64,000 bases of DNA from Candidatus Segatella papionis (GCA_002297965.1 DBLF01000030.1:67388-131387), one strand, 5' to 3'. Numbered from the stretch's first letter, positions 37,189-46,757 are shown. The notes: generated by a model from the sequence alone, not told the origin. Made by a program: numbers and translations.

Positions 37189-38274
37189 ATGAATACAGAA
37201 CCAGTTAACAAATGTGGTTTGAAAAGAGAAGATTTTCAGACCACAGTGAATGGTAAGAAGACTGATCTCTTCGTGTTGAGAAACAAGCAAGGCAATGAGG
37301 TTGCTGTGACGAACTACGGTGGAGCAGTCGTTGCCATCATGATGCCTGACAAGGATGGCAACTACGCCAACCTCATTCAGGGTCACGACAACATACAGGA
37401 TGTCATCAACTCTCCAGAACCATTCTTGAGCGTACTCATCGGTCGCTATGGCAACCGTATTAAGGAAGGTAAGTTTACCCTTCATGGAAAGGAATATCAG
37501 TTGGCATGCAACGATGGTCCTAACCATTTGCATGGAGGTCCTACAGGTTTCCACAGACATGTATGGGATGCCACTCGTATGAGTGACAATGCTGTTGTGT
37601 TGAAATACACCAGTCCATACGGCGAGGAAGGTTTCACTGGCGAGATGGAAGTTTGGGTTGCATATACTTTGACCGACGACAATGAGTTTGTTATTAAGTA
37701 TCAGGCTACAACCAACAAGTTGACCATCGTGAATTTGACACATCATGGCTTCTTCTCAATCCAGGGCATCGCTAACCCTACCCCAACTATCGACAACATC
37801 ATCTGTCAAGTTAACGCAGACTACTATCTCCCTATAGATAAGGTATCTATCCCTACAGGTGAGATTCTTAAGGTAGAGGGCACACCATTCGATTTCCGCA
37901 CACCAAAGCCAATCGGTCAGGACATCAATGCAGACAACGAGCAGATCAAGAACGGTCAGGGCTACGACCATAACTATGTATTGAACAAGAAAGAGGAAGG
38001 CGAGTTGAGTTTCGCTGCTAAGATCAAGGATCCTGTGAGCTGCCGCACCATGGAGGTTTACACCACAGAGCCAGGTCTGCAAATGTACACCGGCAACTTC
38101 TTGGCTGGCATCAAGGGACAGCATGGAGCTACCTTCCCTCGCCGCAGCGCAGTTTGCTTCGAGGCACAGAAGTTCCCAGATACTCCTAACCATCCATATT
38201 TTCCTAGCTGCCGTTTGAAGCCAGGAGAAACTTACACTCAGAAAACAATCTATAAGTTTGGTGTAGAGAAATAA
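37189..38274 (+). CDS. galM: Galactose mutarotase, cytosolic
   Basis: 361 residues. Aldose-1-epimerase motifs: VAVTNYGGAVVAIMMPDKDG, RYGNRIKEGKFTLHGKEY, NDGPNHLHGGPTGFHRHVW with the catalytic His, NLTHHGFFSI, GYDHNYVLN and EPGLQMYTGNFL. No signal peptide, so it acts in the cytosol, unlike the lipoprotein paralogue at 42850. First gene of the galM-permease-galK operon. Confidence 0.95.
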   Translation: MNTEPVNKCGLKREDFQTTVNGKKTDLFVLRNKQGNEVAVTNYGGAVVAIMMPDKDGNYANLIQGHDNIQDVINSPEPFLSVLIGRYGNRIKEGKFTLHGKEYQLACNDGPNHLHGGPTGFHRHVWDATRMSDNAVVLKYTSPYGEEGFTGEMEVWVAYTLTDDNEFVIKYQATTNKLTIVNLTHHGFFSIQGIANPTPTIDNIICQVNADYYLPIDKVSIPTGEILKVEGTPFDFRTPKPIGQDINADNEQIKNGQGYDHNYVLNKKEEGELSFAAKIKDPVSCRTMEVYTTEPGLQMYTGNFLAGIKGQHGATFPRRSAVCFEAQKFPDTPNHPYFPSCRLKPGETYTQKTIYKFGVEK

Positions 38275-38296
38275 AACTACAAGCATTTAAAATATT

Positions 38297-38345
38297 AGGA
38301 GTTGCTGCCTCTATCAAAACTAAGCAGAGGCAGTTGCTCCTTTTT
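38297..38345 (+). terminator. Terminator-like hairpin between galM and the permease gene
   Basis: AGGAG and GCTGCCTCT pair with AGAGGCAG and CTCCT (three-base internal loop), then TTTTT. Read-through would be needed for full expression of the permease and galK, or those genes have their own promoter that I do not see. Confidence 0.6.
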
Positions 38346-38413
38346 GTGGCAAAATACGAGAACCGCCGAGAATAAACAATAAAATAACAAATATCAACTA
38401 TCAGAATTAAACA

Positions 38414-39760
38414 ATGGAACAAAAAATCGGAAACAAGAACAGCCGTATTGTTGCAATTATAACCATGTGTTTTATATTTGCAATGATTTCGTTCGTTACA
38501 AACATGGGAGCGCCATTTGGCAACATTTGGGGCTTTAAGTACACATGGGCCTCTATGATGGGTAACTTTATGAACTTTGCAGCTTACCTTTTCATGGGTA
38601 TTCCTGCTGGAAAGATGTTGGAAAGCAAAGGATACAAGAAAACTGCACTCATCGCCCTTGCCTTCGGTATCGTTGGCTTGTTGGTACAATACCTATCTAG
38701 CCTCTTTGGTGATGATATTGTAGTCTTCACTTTGAAATCTGGTGCAGTCTGCCTCAATCTCATCATTTACTTGTTGGGTGCTTTCATTTGCGGTTTCTGC
38801 GTATGTATGCTCAACACGGTAGTTAACCCAATGTTGAACCTGCTTGGCGGTGGTGGTAACCGTGGTAACCAGCTCATCCAGATTGGTGGAACATTGAACT
38901 CTCTCACAGGTACCCTGACCCCATTGTTGGCAGGTGTGCTTGTTGGTACTGTTACAGCACAGACAAGTATGAGCGACGTTGCTCCTCTTCTCTTCATAGG
39001 AATGGCTGTCTTTATCGCAGCTTTCTTCATTATTTCTTACGTGGAGATTCCTGAGCCAAATGCCAAGAAGGACAATGCGACATACGAGCGTAGCCCTTGG
39101 GCGTTCCGCCATTGCGTGCTTGGTGTCATCGGTATCTTCTTCTATGTAGGTGTCGAGATTGGTATTCCTGCACAGCTCAACTTCTATATTTCAAATATGG
39201 ACTTCACTGGTGCGGCATCCGTAGGTGGTGCGTTCGCCGCCGTATATTGGTTGTTGATGATGTGTGGTCGTTTCCTCAGCTCTTTTATCAGTGGAAGCAT
39301 CTCTACAAGAGTACAGATGACCACGGTATCTGTGGTAGCCATTGCCTTGTTGGTCATCGCTATCTTCTTACCTGAAAGCAATACAATGAATTTCTCTTTG
39401 GCAGGCGACTCGGAGATTACAAATCTTCTGAAGCTTGACGACCATGGAACAGGTATTGTCGCTTTCACCGTTCCAACTAAGTGCGTACTCATCGCTCTTT
39501 GCGGTCTTTGCACCTCCATCATGTGGGGTGGAATCTTCAACCTTGCCGTTGAAGGACTTGGCAAATATACCGCTCAAGCATCTGGTATTTTTATGATGAT
39601 GGTAGTAGGTGGTGGCGTTATGCCTCTCATCCAGGATGCCATCGCCAAGGCTGCTGGTCCTATTGCCTCTTATTGGGTGATAATCGGTATGGTGGCCTAC
39701 ATTCTCTTCTACGCACTCGTGGGTTGCAAGAATGTAAACAAGGACATCCCTGTAGATTAA
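38414..39760 (+). CDS. FHS-type (fucose/galactose/glucose:H+ symporter) sugar permease
   Basis: 448 residues with about 12 membrane helices. The motif NRGNQLIQIGGTLNSLTGTL and the pattern GFCVCMLNTVVNPMLNLLGGGG place it with the FHS (FucP/GluP) branch of the major facilitator superfamily. The operon position between galM and galK makes galactose the most likely substrate, which is inference. No signal peptide or fused domains. Confidence 0.85.
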   Translation: MEQKIGNKNSRIVAIITMCFIFAMISFVTNMGAPFGNIWGFKYTWASMMGNFMNFAAYLFMGIPAGKMLESKGYKKTALIALAFGIVGLLVQYLSSLFGDDIVVFTLKSGAVCLNLIIYLLGAFICGFCVCMLNTVVNPMLNLLGGGGNRGNQLIQIGGTLNSLTGTLTPLLAGVLVGTVTAQTSMSDVAPLLFIGMAVFIAAFFIISYVEIPEPNAKKDNATYERSPWAFRHCVLGVIGIFFYVGVEIGIPAQLNFYISNMDFTGAASVGGAFAAVYWLLMMCGRFLSSFISGSISTRVQMTTVSVVAIALLVIAIFLPESNTMNFSLAGDSEITNLLKLDDHGTGIVAFTVPTKCVLIALCGLCTSIMWGGIFNLAVEGLGKYTAQASGIFMMMVVGGGVMPLIQDAIAKAAGPIASYWVIIGMVAYILFYALVGCKNVNKDIPVD

Positions 39761-39776
39761 CAAACAGAAAACTACT

Positions 39777-39815
39777 CATCCCGAGAAGTGCTCTATTTCG
39801 GTAGTTCTCGGGATG
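39777..39815 (+). promoter_or_regulatory. Intercistronic hairpin between the permease and galK
   Basis: CATCCCGAGAA and TTCTCGGGATG pair perfectly (11 bp) over a 17-nt loop. No T run follows, so it looks like an mRNA stabilising structure, not a terminator. Confidence 0.6.
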
Positions 39816-39866
39816 AAACATAATGACAAATCATTCTAATTATAACAATTTTAAACTAATAGTATT

Positions 39867-41027
39867 ATGGATATTGAAAAAGTAAGAAGCCGCTTTATCA
39901 AGCATTTCGATGGTAAGACAGGTAACATTTATATGTCTCCAGGACGTATCAACCTCATCGGCGAGCACACCGACTATAACGGTGGATTTGTATTTCCGGG
40001 AGCTGTTGACAAAGGTATTATGGCAGAGATTCGCCCTAACGGAACAAACACCGTGATGCTCTACTCTATCGACTTGAAGGACCGTGTAGAATTCAAGGTT
40101 GATGACCCTCAGGGACCTCGAGCATCTTGGGCTCGTTATATCTACGGTATATGCCAGGAGATGAAGGCTTTGGGAGTTGACGTTAAAGGTTTTAACGCAG
40201 CATTCTATGGCGATGTGCCATTGGGAGCTGGTATGTCATCTTCAGCAGCGCTCGAAAGCTGCTTCGCTTTCGCTTTGAATGACCTCTTCGGCGACAACAA
40301 GGTATCTAAATGGGATTTGGTCTTGGCAGGTCAGGCTACTGAGCACAAGTATATTGGTGTTAACTGTGGTATTATGGACCAGTTCGCTTCTGTATTTGGC
40401 AAAGAAGGCAAGTTGATGCGCCTCGATTGCAACAGTCGTGAGTTTGAATACTTCCCATTTGAGCCTAAAGGTTATAAGCTCTGTTTGGTAAACTCTAAGG
40501 TAAAGCACGAGTTGGCAGGCTCCCCTTACAATGACCGACGCAATTCTTGCGAGAATGTGGTTAAGCACATTGCTGCAAAACATCCGGAGACCAAGTTTGA
40601 TACCCTGCGCGACTGCACATGGGAGCAGCTTGAGGAAGTCCGTGCTGAAGTAGGCGAAGAGGATTACAGCCGCGCTCACTTCGTATTGGGTGAAAAAGAT
40701 CGTGTATTGGCTGTCTGCGATGCTCTTGAGAAGGGTGACTACGAGACAGTAGGTCAAAAGATGTATGAAACTCATCATGGATTGAGCAAGGAGTATGAGG
40801 TAAGTTGCGAAGAACTCGATTTCTTGAACGATGTAGCAAAGGAAGATGGTGTTACGGGTAGCCGCATCATGGGTGGTGGTTTCGGTGGCTGCACCATCAA
40901 CTTGGTAAAAGACGACATTTACGACAAGTTTGTCGAAGATGTCACCGCTAAGTTCAAAGCCAAGTACGGCCATGCTCCTGAGGTATATCCGGTAGTTATC
41001 TCTGAGGGCTCTCACAAAGTTTGCTAA
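39867..41027 (+). CDS. galK: Galactokinase
   Basis: 386 residues. GHMP kinase motifs: SPGRINLIGEHTDYNGG near the start, PLGAGMSSSAALESC as the ATP loop, and SRIMGGGFGGCTINL near the C-terminus. Phosphorylates galactose at C1, the entry to the Leloir route; galT and galE are not here. Followed by a strong hairpin. Confidence 0.97.
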   Translation: MDIEKVRSRFIKHFDGKTGNIYMSPGRINLIGEHTDYNGGFVFPGAVDKGIMAEIRPNGTNTVMLYSIDLKDRVEFKVDDPQGPRASWARYIYGICQEMKALGVDVKGFNAAFYGDVPLGAGMSSSAALESCFAFALNDLFGDNKVSKWDLVLAGQATEHKYIGVNCGIMDQFASVFGKEGKLMRLDCNSREFEYFPFEPKGYKLCLVNSKVKHELAGSPYNDRRNSCENVVKHIAAKHPETKFDTLRDCTWEQLEEVRAEVGEEDYSRAHFVLGEKDRVLAVCDALEKGDYETVGQKMYETHHGLSKEYEVSCEELDFLNDVAKEDGVTGSRIMGGGFGGCTINLVKDDIYDKFVEDVTAKFKAKYGHAPEVYPVVISEGSHKVC

Positions 41028-41087
41028 ATCCAAGAATTCATTTAGAACTTGGAAACTTCTCCAAGATAGAATTTAGCTTGATATAAA

Positions 41088-41150
41088 ATGATATTAAAAA
41101 GAGAGTCTTGGCGTCTTAATTGCCTGTCAAGACTCTCTCTTGATATCATT
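41088..41150 (+). terminator. Long hairpin after galK
   Basis: AGAGAGTCTTG and CAAGACTCTCT form the core stem, extended by AATGATAT/ATATCATT on the outside. Ends in a moderate T content. A terminator or a processed 3' end. Confidence 0.7.
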
Positions 41151-41259
41151 CTAAGTCTGTTTCGATATGCGCTAATAGAGAGTAAAGTCCCCTTTTAGCC
41201 AGCACGGTTAAAACAAAAGAATGGTAAAGAAAACCTAATAAGAGGATGTCCGTGACGAA

Positions 41260-42594
41260 TGTGGACAGTATAATTAACTAAAGTTTTCCACCCCATTTGT
41301 AGGGCATTATTGTAGGGCAAAATGCGCTCCAAACCCTACAAACAAGGTGTTTTAACTTTTACTCAAAAAGTGTTTCATACCAATGTTCTTGCTTGTTTCC
41401 TATATTCTAAGGCTTTAGCCATAATCAAACGAGCAGAGGCAGCCTCGTCGTCATTGATGAGACTCTCTCCCAGCCCCTCTATAGTAACGCCAAGATGCAC
41501 ACAGAGAACCTCCGACAGTCTCTGTATGCAAGCAAGCACTCGCTTCTAAAGAGTCAATGCCATAAGGTCTTCTTTCAGATTAGAGAATAGTTCTCCCATA
41601 ATCTCATGTTACGAAAATCTCTTCTCCAAGGCTATGATAATATATGTGAGGAAACAGAGCGTGCAGCCGGCAATTTGTGCATCGAAGTCTCTACCTGCAT
41701 ATGTTCCTATACCTAGGTATTGCTTGCATTCCATGTTCAGAACCTCTATGTTCCATCTAATCTGGTAAACTTTAAAGGCCTTGACGAAAGACATGCTAAT
41801 TTTGTGCTTAGCAAAATATTCCAACTCTGATTCCTTTCATATCTGATAAGGAAGATGTGTACTGATTGTTCTCCCAACTTGCTTTTAAATGCGATATAAT
41901 GGCATTTGTAGTGTCTACAGTTATGGCAATATTGTGAGTTGCCTTTGTATAATGCTCTCAGTTCCAATGTATTGTGTGACTTGCTATATACTGAGTATTT
42001 GGCGTTGCCCATCTTCGCCAATCCTACGAGGTGCAAAGCTCCCTTGCCGAGTTTCAGAACTCCACAGATGAAGTACTCACAAGTGAACCAGTTGTCACAT
42101 AGTTCATACTTGGCATGAAGACTCTTATATGCACCTGCTCGCTTTAGCATTTCCACGGCTAATTGAAGCTTTGACTCCGTTAGCTCTATGAATATTATGG
42201 AATCGGGATTTTCTTCCTTGCGCTTTTTAGTATAACGGTATTTATGTTGCTTTGCCGTGAGACCGAAGTCTGTCTTCTCACCTTTCACCCAGTGTAGAGA
42301 TATATCTATAGGTATTGTGCTCTTTTCGTAAAAAAAATGCACAGGTCAATAGCTTGAATTCTAGGACGCATTTGCATTGCACAAGGTAAAAAACACGGCT
42401 GGTTTGCTCTATCCCGTTCTCCACCAAATCCTTCAACTCTAAGGTAAAAAAATCAGAACTCGACTTCATGGAGTTATTGATGTAAAATTCTTTATGTATA
42501 GAATCTACCGTATCTGGGGATAACTATATCCACGGCACTATACAGGTATGCCCTTGTTTTATCCATTTCCAATATCAGATGGGGACAGTATCAA
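41260..42594. repeat. Near-direct repeats flanking the decayed transposase
   Basis: ATGTGGACAGTATAA (41260 on) and ATGGGGACAGTATCA (42579 on) share the block GGACAGTAT. Possible remnants of element ends or a target duplication, but both point the same way, so they are not normal terminal inverted repeats. Confidence 0.35.
41375..42566 (-). pseudogene. Decayed IS4-like transposase
   Basis: The minus strand encodes pieces of one DDE transposase in several frames. N-terminal piece around 42278-42469 (IEQTSRVFYLVQCKCVLEFKLL), then after a frameshift at an eight-base T run near 42335 the middle piece from 42342 (STIPIDISLH, GLTAKQHKYRYTKKR, YELCDNWFTCEYFICG), then after a second shift near 41780 the C-terminal piece (VYQIRWNIEVLN, with KQYLGIGTYAGRDFDAQ). 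Beyond a TAA at about 41609 the frame continues (MGELFSNLKEDLMALTL, TAG, KRVLACIQRLSEVL...) to 41375. Two frameshifts and two nonsense codons make it inactive. Confidence 0.8.
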
Positions 42595-42737
42595 TTTATT
42601 GTAACCCCCAAAAAACAACAGTACAGATTGGTTGGTAATTGTCTTTATATTACACAACTAGCTAAGCCATATTTTTTTCATCATGAAACTGAATTTTAAT
42701 CATAAAATCACTATAAAAACGTCACTTATGTACAAAT

Positions 42738-42754
42738 AGTGTTAAAAAGACACT
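42738..42754 (+). promoter_or_regulatory. Candidate AraR operator upstream of the ara locus
   Basis: AGTGT at 42738-42742 and ACACT at 42750-42754 form an inverted repeat separated by 7 bp, about 50-67 bp before a TAATTTTA -7-like element at 42805. Position fits a regulator site; identity as an AraR site is inference. Confidence 0.3.
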
Positions 42755-42849
42755 TCTCGATGAAAAAAGTTAAGGAAAAAGCTTGCCGTTTCAAAATATT
42801 ATTGTAATTTTACACCCAAAATTAGTAAACAACATAAAACAACCTAGAA

Positions 42850-44037
42850 ATGAACAACGTAAAGAGCCTTTTTATGGGAGTTGGTTTTGCGGCAATCGCT
42901 ACACTCTCAGCTTGTTCTTCAAGCAGCAATGCTAGTCTTACGCAGTCTGGTTTAAATCCAGCAGATTTTGATTCTACTGTATTAGGAAAGAAGACTGAGT
43001 TAGTAACTCTCAAGAATGCCAACGGCATGGAGGTTTGCCTCACCAATTATGGTGGGCGTGTCGTATCTATCTCTGTCCCGAACAAGGATGGCAAGCCAAC
43101 CGACGTAGTACTTGGATACGACAACATCCATCAGTATGCTGACACTCTTAATTCTCCTTCTGACTATGGTTCTTCTGTAGGTCGCTATGCCAACCGCATC
43201 AAAAATGCGAAGTTGATTCTCGGTGATTCCACTTACAAGTTGAAACCAAACGACAATGGAAATTGTCTTCATGGTGGTGGTGCTACCGGATGGTTGAATC
43301 AAGTATATGACATCACAGAAAAGAATGATTCTTCTGTGACATTTACAATCAATGCCAAGGACGGCGAAAATGGTTTTCCAGGCAACGTTACTGCCACTGC
43401 CACTTACACAGTGAAGAGCAATAACACACTTGACATCGTGTTCGGCGCTATTACAGATAAGGAGACTGTGGTCAATATGACTAACCATAGTTATTTCAAT
43501 CTGAATGGGGATCCTTCAAAAGAAGGATTTAATCAAATCATGTATATTAACGCAGACAAGTTCACCCCAGCTGACAAACTTTACATCCCAACTGGAGAAA
43601 TCAAGGATGTTGAGGGAACACCAATGGACTTCCGCACTCCTACCGAGATTGTTAAGAAAGTGGATTACAACTTCGACCAGATCAAGAATGCCACTGGTTA
43701 CGATCACAACTGGTGCTTGAATACATATAAGGATGGCAAGGGCGACGACAAGACCGTTTGCGCAAGCCTCTACTCTCCAACGAGCGGAATTCTTCTTGAA
43801 GTATTCACCAATGAGCCAGGCATCCAGGTTTACACAGGTAACTTTCAGGGGACAGGTATCCCAGGAAAGCACGGCATTAAATATCCTAAGCACGTGAGCG
43901 TGTGCTTCGAGAGCCAGAAATATCCAGACTCTCCAACCAAGGTTGCTCAGGGTGTTAAAGGTTGGACCGATGCGACATTGAAGCCTGGTGAGAAATATTA
44001 CTCACACCTTGCTTACAAGTTTAGTGTCAAGAAATAA
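42850..44037 (+). CDS. Aldose 1-epimerase lipoprotein of the arabinose locus
   Basis: 395 residues with lipobox LSAC (Cys22), so a membrane-anchored periplasmic mutarotase. Epimerase motifs: CLTNYGGRVVSISVPNKDGK, GRYANRIKNAKL, GNCLHGGG with the catalytic His, NMTNHSYFNLNG, GYDHNW and EPGIQVYTG. Located at the head of the arabinose locus before the Na+ symporter, the place of the mutarotase in the Bacteroides thetaiotaomicron arabinose cluster. It probably converts anomers for transport. A cytosolic paralogue is galM at 37189. Confidence 0.88.
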   Translation: MNNVKSLFMGVGFAAIATLSACSSSSNASLTQSGLNPADFDSTVLGKKTELVTLKNANGMEVCLTNYGGRVVSISVPNKDGKPTDVVLGYDNIHQYADTLNSPSDYGSSVGRYANRIKNAKLILGDSTYKLKPNDNGNCLHGGGATGWLNQVYDITEKNDSSVTFTINAKDGENGFPGNVTATATYTVKSNNTLDIVFGAITDKETVVNMTNHSYFNLNGDPSKEGFNQIMYINADKFTPADKLYIPTGEIKDVEGTPMDFRTPTEIVKKVDYNFDQIKNATGYDHNWCLNTYKDGKGDDKTVCASLYSPTSGILLEVFTNEPGIQVYTGNFQGTGIPGKHGIKYPKHVSVCFESQKYPDSPTKVAQGVKGWTDATLKPGEKYYSHLAYKFSVKK

Positions 44038-44104
44038 ACTTAAGATTAGGAATACGAGATAAGGCTTTGTTGGCTTTGTGACAAGGAGAATTTTAAGAAT
44101 AACC

Positions 44105-44140
44105 GCTTTTCTAGCGGAGACAAGAACTCCGCTAGAAAGC
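44105..44140 (+). promoter_or_regulatory. Hairpin between the epimerase and the symporter
   Basis: GCTTTTCTAGCGGAG and CTCCGCTAGAAAGC pair with one bulged base. No T run follows, so it is probably an mRNA structure. Confidence 0.55.
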
Positions 44141-44219
44141 CGAATAAAAGTACGAATCAACAGAACCAAACAGAAGTATAGAATAAACAATAAATAAATA
44201 AACAATCTTTTAAGAAATT

Positions 44220-45944
44220 ATGAATTGGAATTCAACAGAATTCGTATGGCTCGACTGGGCTGTTCTCGCCATCGGTGTGATTGGCGTAATATGGGCAGTT
44301 TGGCATGCGATTGTAAAAGACAGACAGTCACAGAAAGGCGAAGACTCATCAGCTTACCTCTTTGGTAAAGGTGAACCTTGGTATGTTATCGGTATGGCTA
44401 TTTTCGCCGCTAACATTGGTTCCGAGCATCTCGTTGGTCTTGCTGGTACAGGTGCCAAGAGTGGAGTAGGTATGGCCCACTGGGAAATGCAGGGTTGGAT
44501 GATCCTCATCTTGGGTTGGTTGTTTGTACCTTTCTATCAGTTGCTCATCAACAAGTTGGGCAAGATTATCACGATGCCAGACTTCCTGAAATTCCGCTAT
44601 ACACAGCGCACAGGTTCTTGGCTTTCCATTATTACACTAGTGGCCTACATTCTTACTAAGGTGAGTGTTACAGCCCTTACTGGAGGTATCTTCTTCGAAT
44701 ATCTTTGGGGCTTGAACTTCTGGGTAGGAGCTATCGGCTTGATAATTCTCACCACTATCTTCACCGTATTCGGTGGTATGAAGGGTGTGATGACACTTTC
44801 CACTATCCAGACTCCAATCCTTGTCATCGGTTCTTTCTTAGTGCTTTTCCTTGGTCTTTCTACCCTCGGCGGTGGTAGCATCTCAGTTGGATGGACAGAT
44901 ATGATGGACTATTGCGGTAAGCTTAACAATGGTTACGGCACTACCCACATGTTCCACTGGGAGGCAGGTGACTCCATGTATCAAGAGTATCCGGGTTTCG
45001 TCGTATTCATCGGCGCAACCATCATCGGTTTCTGGTATTGGTGTACGGATCAGCACATCGTACAGCGTGTGTTAGGTCAGGTTCCTGGCGAAAGCAACGC
45101 AGTTGTAATGAAACGTGCTCGCCGTGGTACCATCGCCGCAGGTTTCTTCAAGGTTCTTCCTTGTTTCATGTTCTTGATTCCTGGTATGATTGCGGCAGCT
45201 TTGGCACAGAAGGGAGCCATCCAAATGGAGAACACCGATGCAGCCTTCGCTATTATGGTGAAGAAAGTACTTCCTGCAGGTATCAAGGGTATTGTGACAA
45301 TCGGTTTCATCTGTGCCCTCGTAGCCTCATTGGCAGCATTCTTTAACTCTTGCGCTACCCTCTTTACCGAAGATTTCTACAAGCCATTGAAGAAAGGTAT
45401 GTCTGAGGCTCACTACGTACTCGTAGGGCGAATCGCTACAGTTGTAGTTGTAATTCTCGGTTTCGCTTGGTTACCTATTATGATGAAAATGGATACATTG
45501 TACAACTACCTCCAGGGTATCCAGTCTTTACTGGCACCTACAATGGTAGCCGTATTCGCTATGGGTATTTTCTCTAAGAAAATTACACCTAAGGCTGGTG
45601 AATACACTATGATATTCGGTTTCCTCATCGGTATGGTGCGTCTCGTTACGAACGTTATCACTGATACAGGCAAGGCTACAATGGACGGAGCGTTCTGGGA
45701 GCACACCACCTGGTTTTGGCAGACCAACTGGCTGGTATTCGAGTGCTGGTTGCTTGTGTTCCTCATCATCTTCATGATTGTAGTAAGCTGCTTCACCCCT
45801 GCTCCTAGTAAGGAGCAAGTAGAGGCCATCACCTTCACATCAGACTTCAAGAAGTCTATCCGTGAGAGCTGGGATTGGTTCGATGTGGTAGGTACACTCG
45901 TTGTAGTAGGTCTTTGCGCAGCATTCTATGCATACTTCTGGTAA
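44220..45944 (+). CDS. Sodium/solute symporter (SSS family), probable arabinose transporter
   Basis: 574 residues with about 14 membrane helices. SSS features: GMAIFAANIGSEHLVGLAGTGA, FGGMKGVMTLSTIQTPIL, GFWYWCTDQHIVQRVL and AALVASLAAFFNSCATLFTEDFYKP-type region. Sodium-coupled sugar uptake across the inner membrane. Lying between an epimerase and AraR matches the arabinose cluster of Bacteroides, so arabinose is the likely substrate. The sodium gradient could come from the decarboxylase at 5901-8701 or from other pumps. Confidence 0.85.
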   Translation: MNWNSTEFVWLDWAVLAIGVIGVIWAVWHAIVKDRQSQKGEDSSAYLFGKGEPWYVIGMAIFAANIGSEHLVGLAGTGAKSGVGMAHWEMQGWMILILGWLFVPFYQLLINKLGKIITMPDFLKFRYTQRTGSWLSIITLVAYILTKVSVTALTGGIFFEYLWGLNFWVGAIGLIILTTIFTVFGGMKGVMTLSTIQTPILVIGSFLVLFLGLSTLGGGSISVGWTDMMDYCGKLNNGYGTTHMFHWEAGDSMYQEYPGFVVFIGATIIGFWYWCTDQHIVQRVLGQVPGESNAVVMKRARRGTIAAGFFKVLPCFMFLIPGMIAAALAQKGAIQMENTDAAFAIMVKKVLPAGIKGIVTIGFICALVASLAAFFNSCATLFTEDFYKPLKKGMSEAHYVLVGRIATVVVVILGFAWLPIMMKMDTLYNYLQGIQSLLAPTMVAVFAMGIFSKKITPKAGEYTMIFGFLIGMVRLVTNVITDTGKATMDGAFWEHTTWFWQTNWLVFECWLLVFLIIFMIVVSCFTPAPSKEQVEAITFTSDFKKSIRESWDWFDVVGTLVVVGLCAAFYAYFW

Positions 45945-45970
45945 ATCGAAACTTATATACTCTAAAAGAC

Positions 45971-46016
45971 AGGCTGGAGACTTCGTGCTCCCGATGAGTT
46001 ATGAAGGCTCCAGCCT
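45971..46016 (+). terminator. Hairpin between symporter and araR
   Basis: AGGCTGGAG and CTCCAGCCT pair over a loop of about 28 nt, then ATCCTTTTC. Moderate terminator. Confidence 0.55.
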
Positions 46017-46076
46017 ATCCTTTTCAAAATAGATAACTATCAATTTCCATCAACATTAGATATAATATCAACGACC

Positions 46077-46757
46077 ATGACGCAATTTTATAATGAATAC
46101 TCCAAGGTATTAGTATCCGTCGATTGTATTATTTTCGGATTCGACGGCAGCGACTTGCAAGTGTTGATTGGCAAACGCCAAATGGACCCTGGACGTGGCG
46201 AATGGTCACTCTACGGTGGTTTCGTTGGTGCCAACGAGAATCTGGAAGATGCTGCCAACCGAGTAATCCTTGAACTTACAGGTATGAGAAACCTCTATAT
46301 TCGTCAAGTGGGAGCTTTCGGTCGTATCGACCGTGACCCTGGAGAACGAGTTATCTCCATCGCTTATTGCGCCCTTATCAATGTGGTGGATTATGATGAT
46401 ACACTCCGAATCGAACATGGACTTGAATGGGTGAGCCTCAAGGAACTTCCTGAGCTATACTCCGACCACAAAACTATGATTCGCAATGCCATATCGCAGA
46501 TACGTCGCCGAATCAATCACGAGCCTTTGAGCTTTAAGCTCCTGCCCAACCTCTTTACATTGACCCAGCTACAGCATGTGTTCGAAGCTGTAATGGGCGA
46601 AGAAATAGACAAGAGAAACTTCCGCAAACGCGTGAAGGATATCGAATTCATCGAAAAGACAGAACTCATAGATAAAGTTACATCTAAACGAGGAGCTGCC
46701 CTCTATCGCTTCAACAAGAAAGCTTATGAGGAGGATCCGTCGTTCAACTTGAAATAG
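46077..46757 (+). CDS. araR: Nudix-type transcription regulator (AraR-like)
   Basis: 226 residues. An N-terminal Nudix domain (residues about 10-140; WSLYGGFVGANENLEDAANRV) and a C-terminal winged-helix domain (LPNLFTLTQLQHVFEAVMGEEIDKRNFRKRV). The Nudix box is degenerate: V63 and L67 stand where the metal-binding glutamates should be, so it should not hydrolyse nucleotides but bind a ligand. This is the architecture of the Bacteroides AraR arabinose repressor (NrtR family) that sits between transporter and araD in that organism, and here it has the same neighbours. Ligand likely arabinose, by analogy. Confidence 0.85.
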   Translation: MTQFYNEYSKVLVSVDCIIFGFDGSDLQVLIGKRQMDPGRGEWSLYGGFVGANENLEDAANRVILELTGMRNLYIRQVGAFGRIDRDPGERVISIAYCALINVVDYDDTLRIEHGLEWVSLKELPELYSDHKTMIRNAISQIRRRINHEPLSFKLLPNLFTLTQLQHVFEAVMGEEIDKRNFRKRVKDIEFIEKTELIDKVTSKRGAALYRFNKKAYEEDPSFNLK

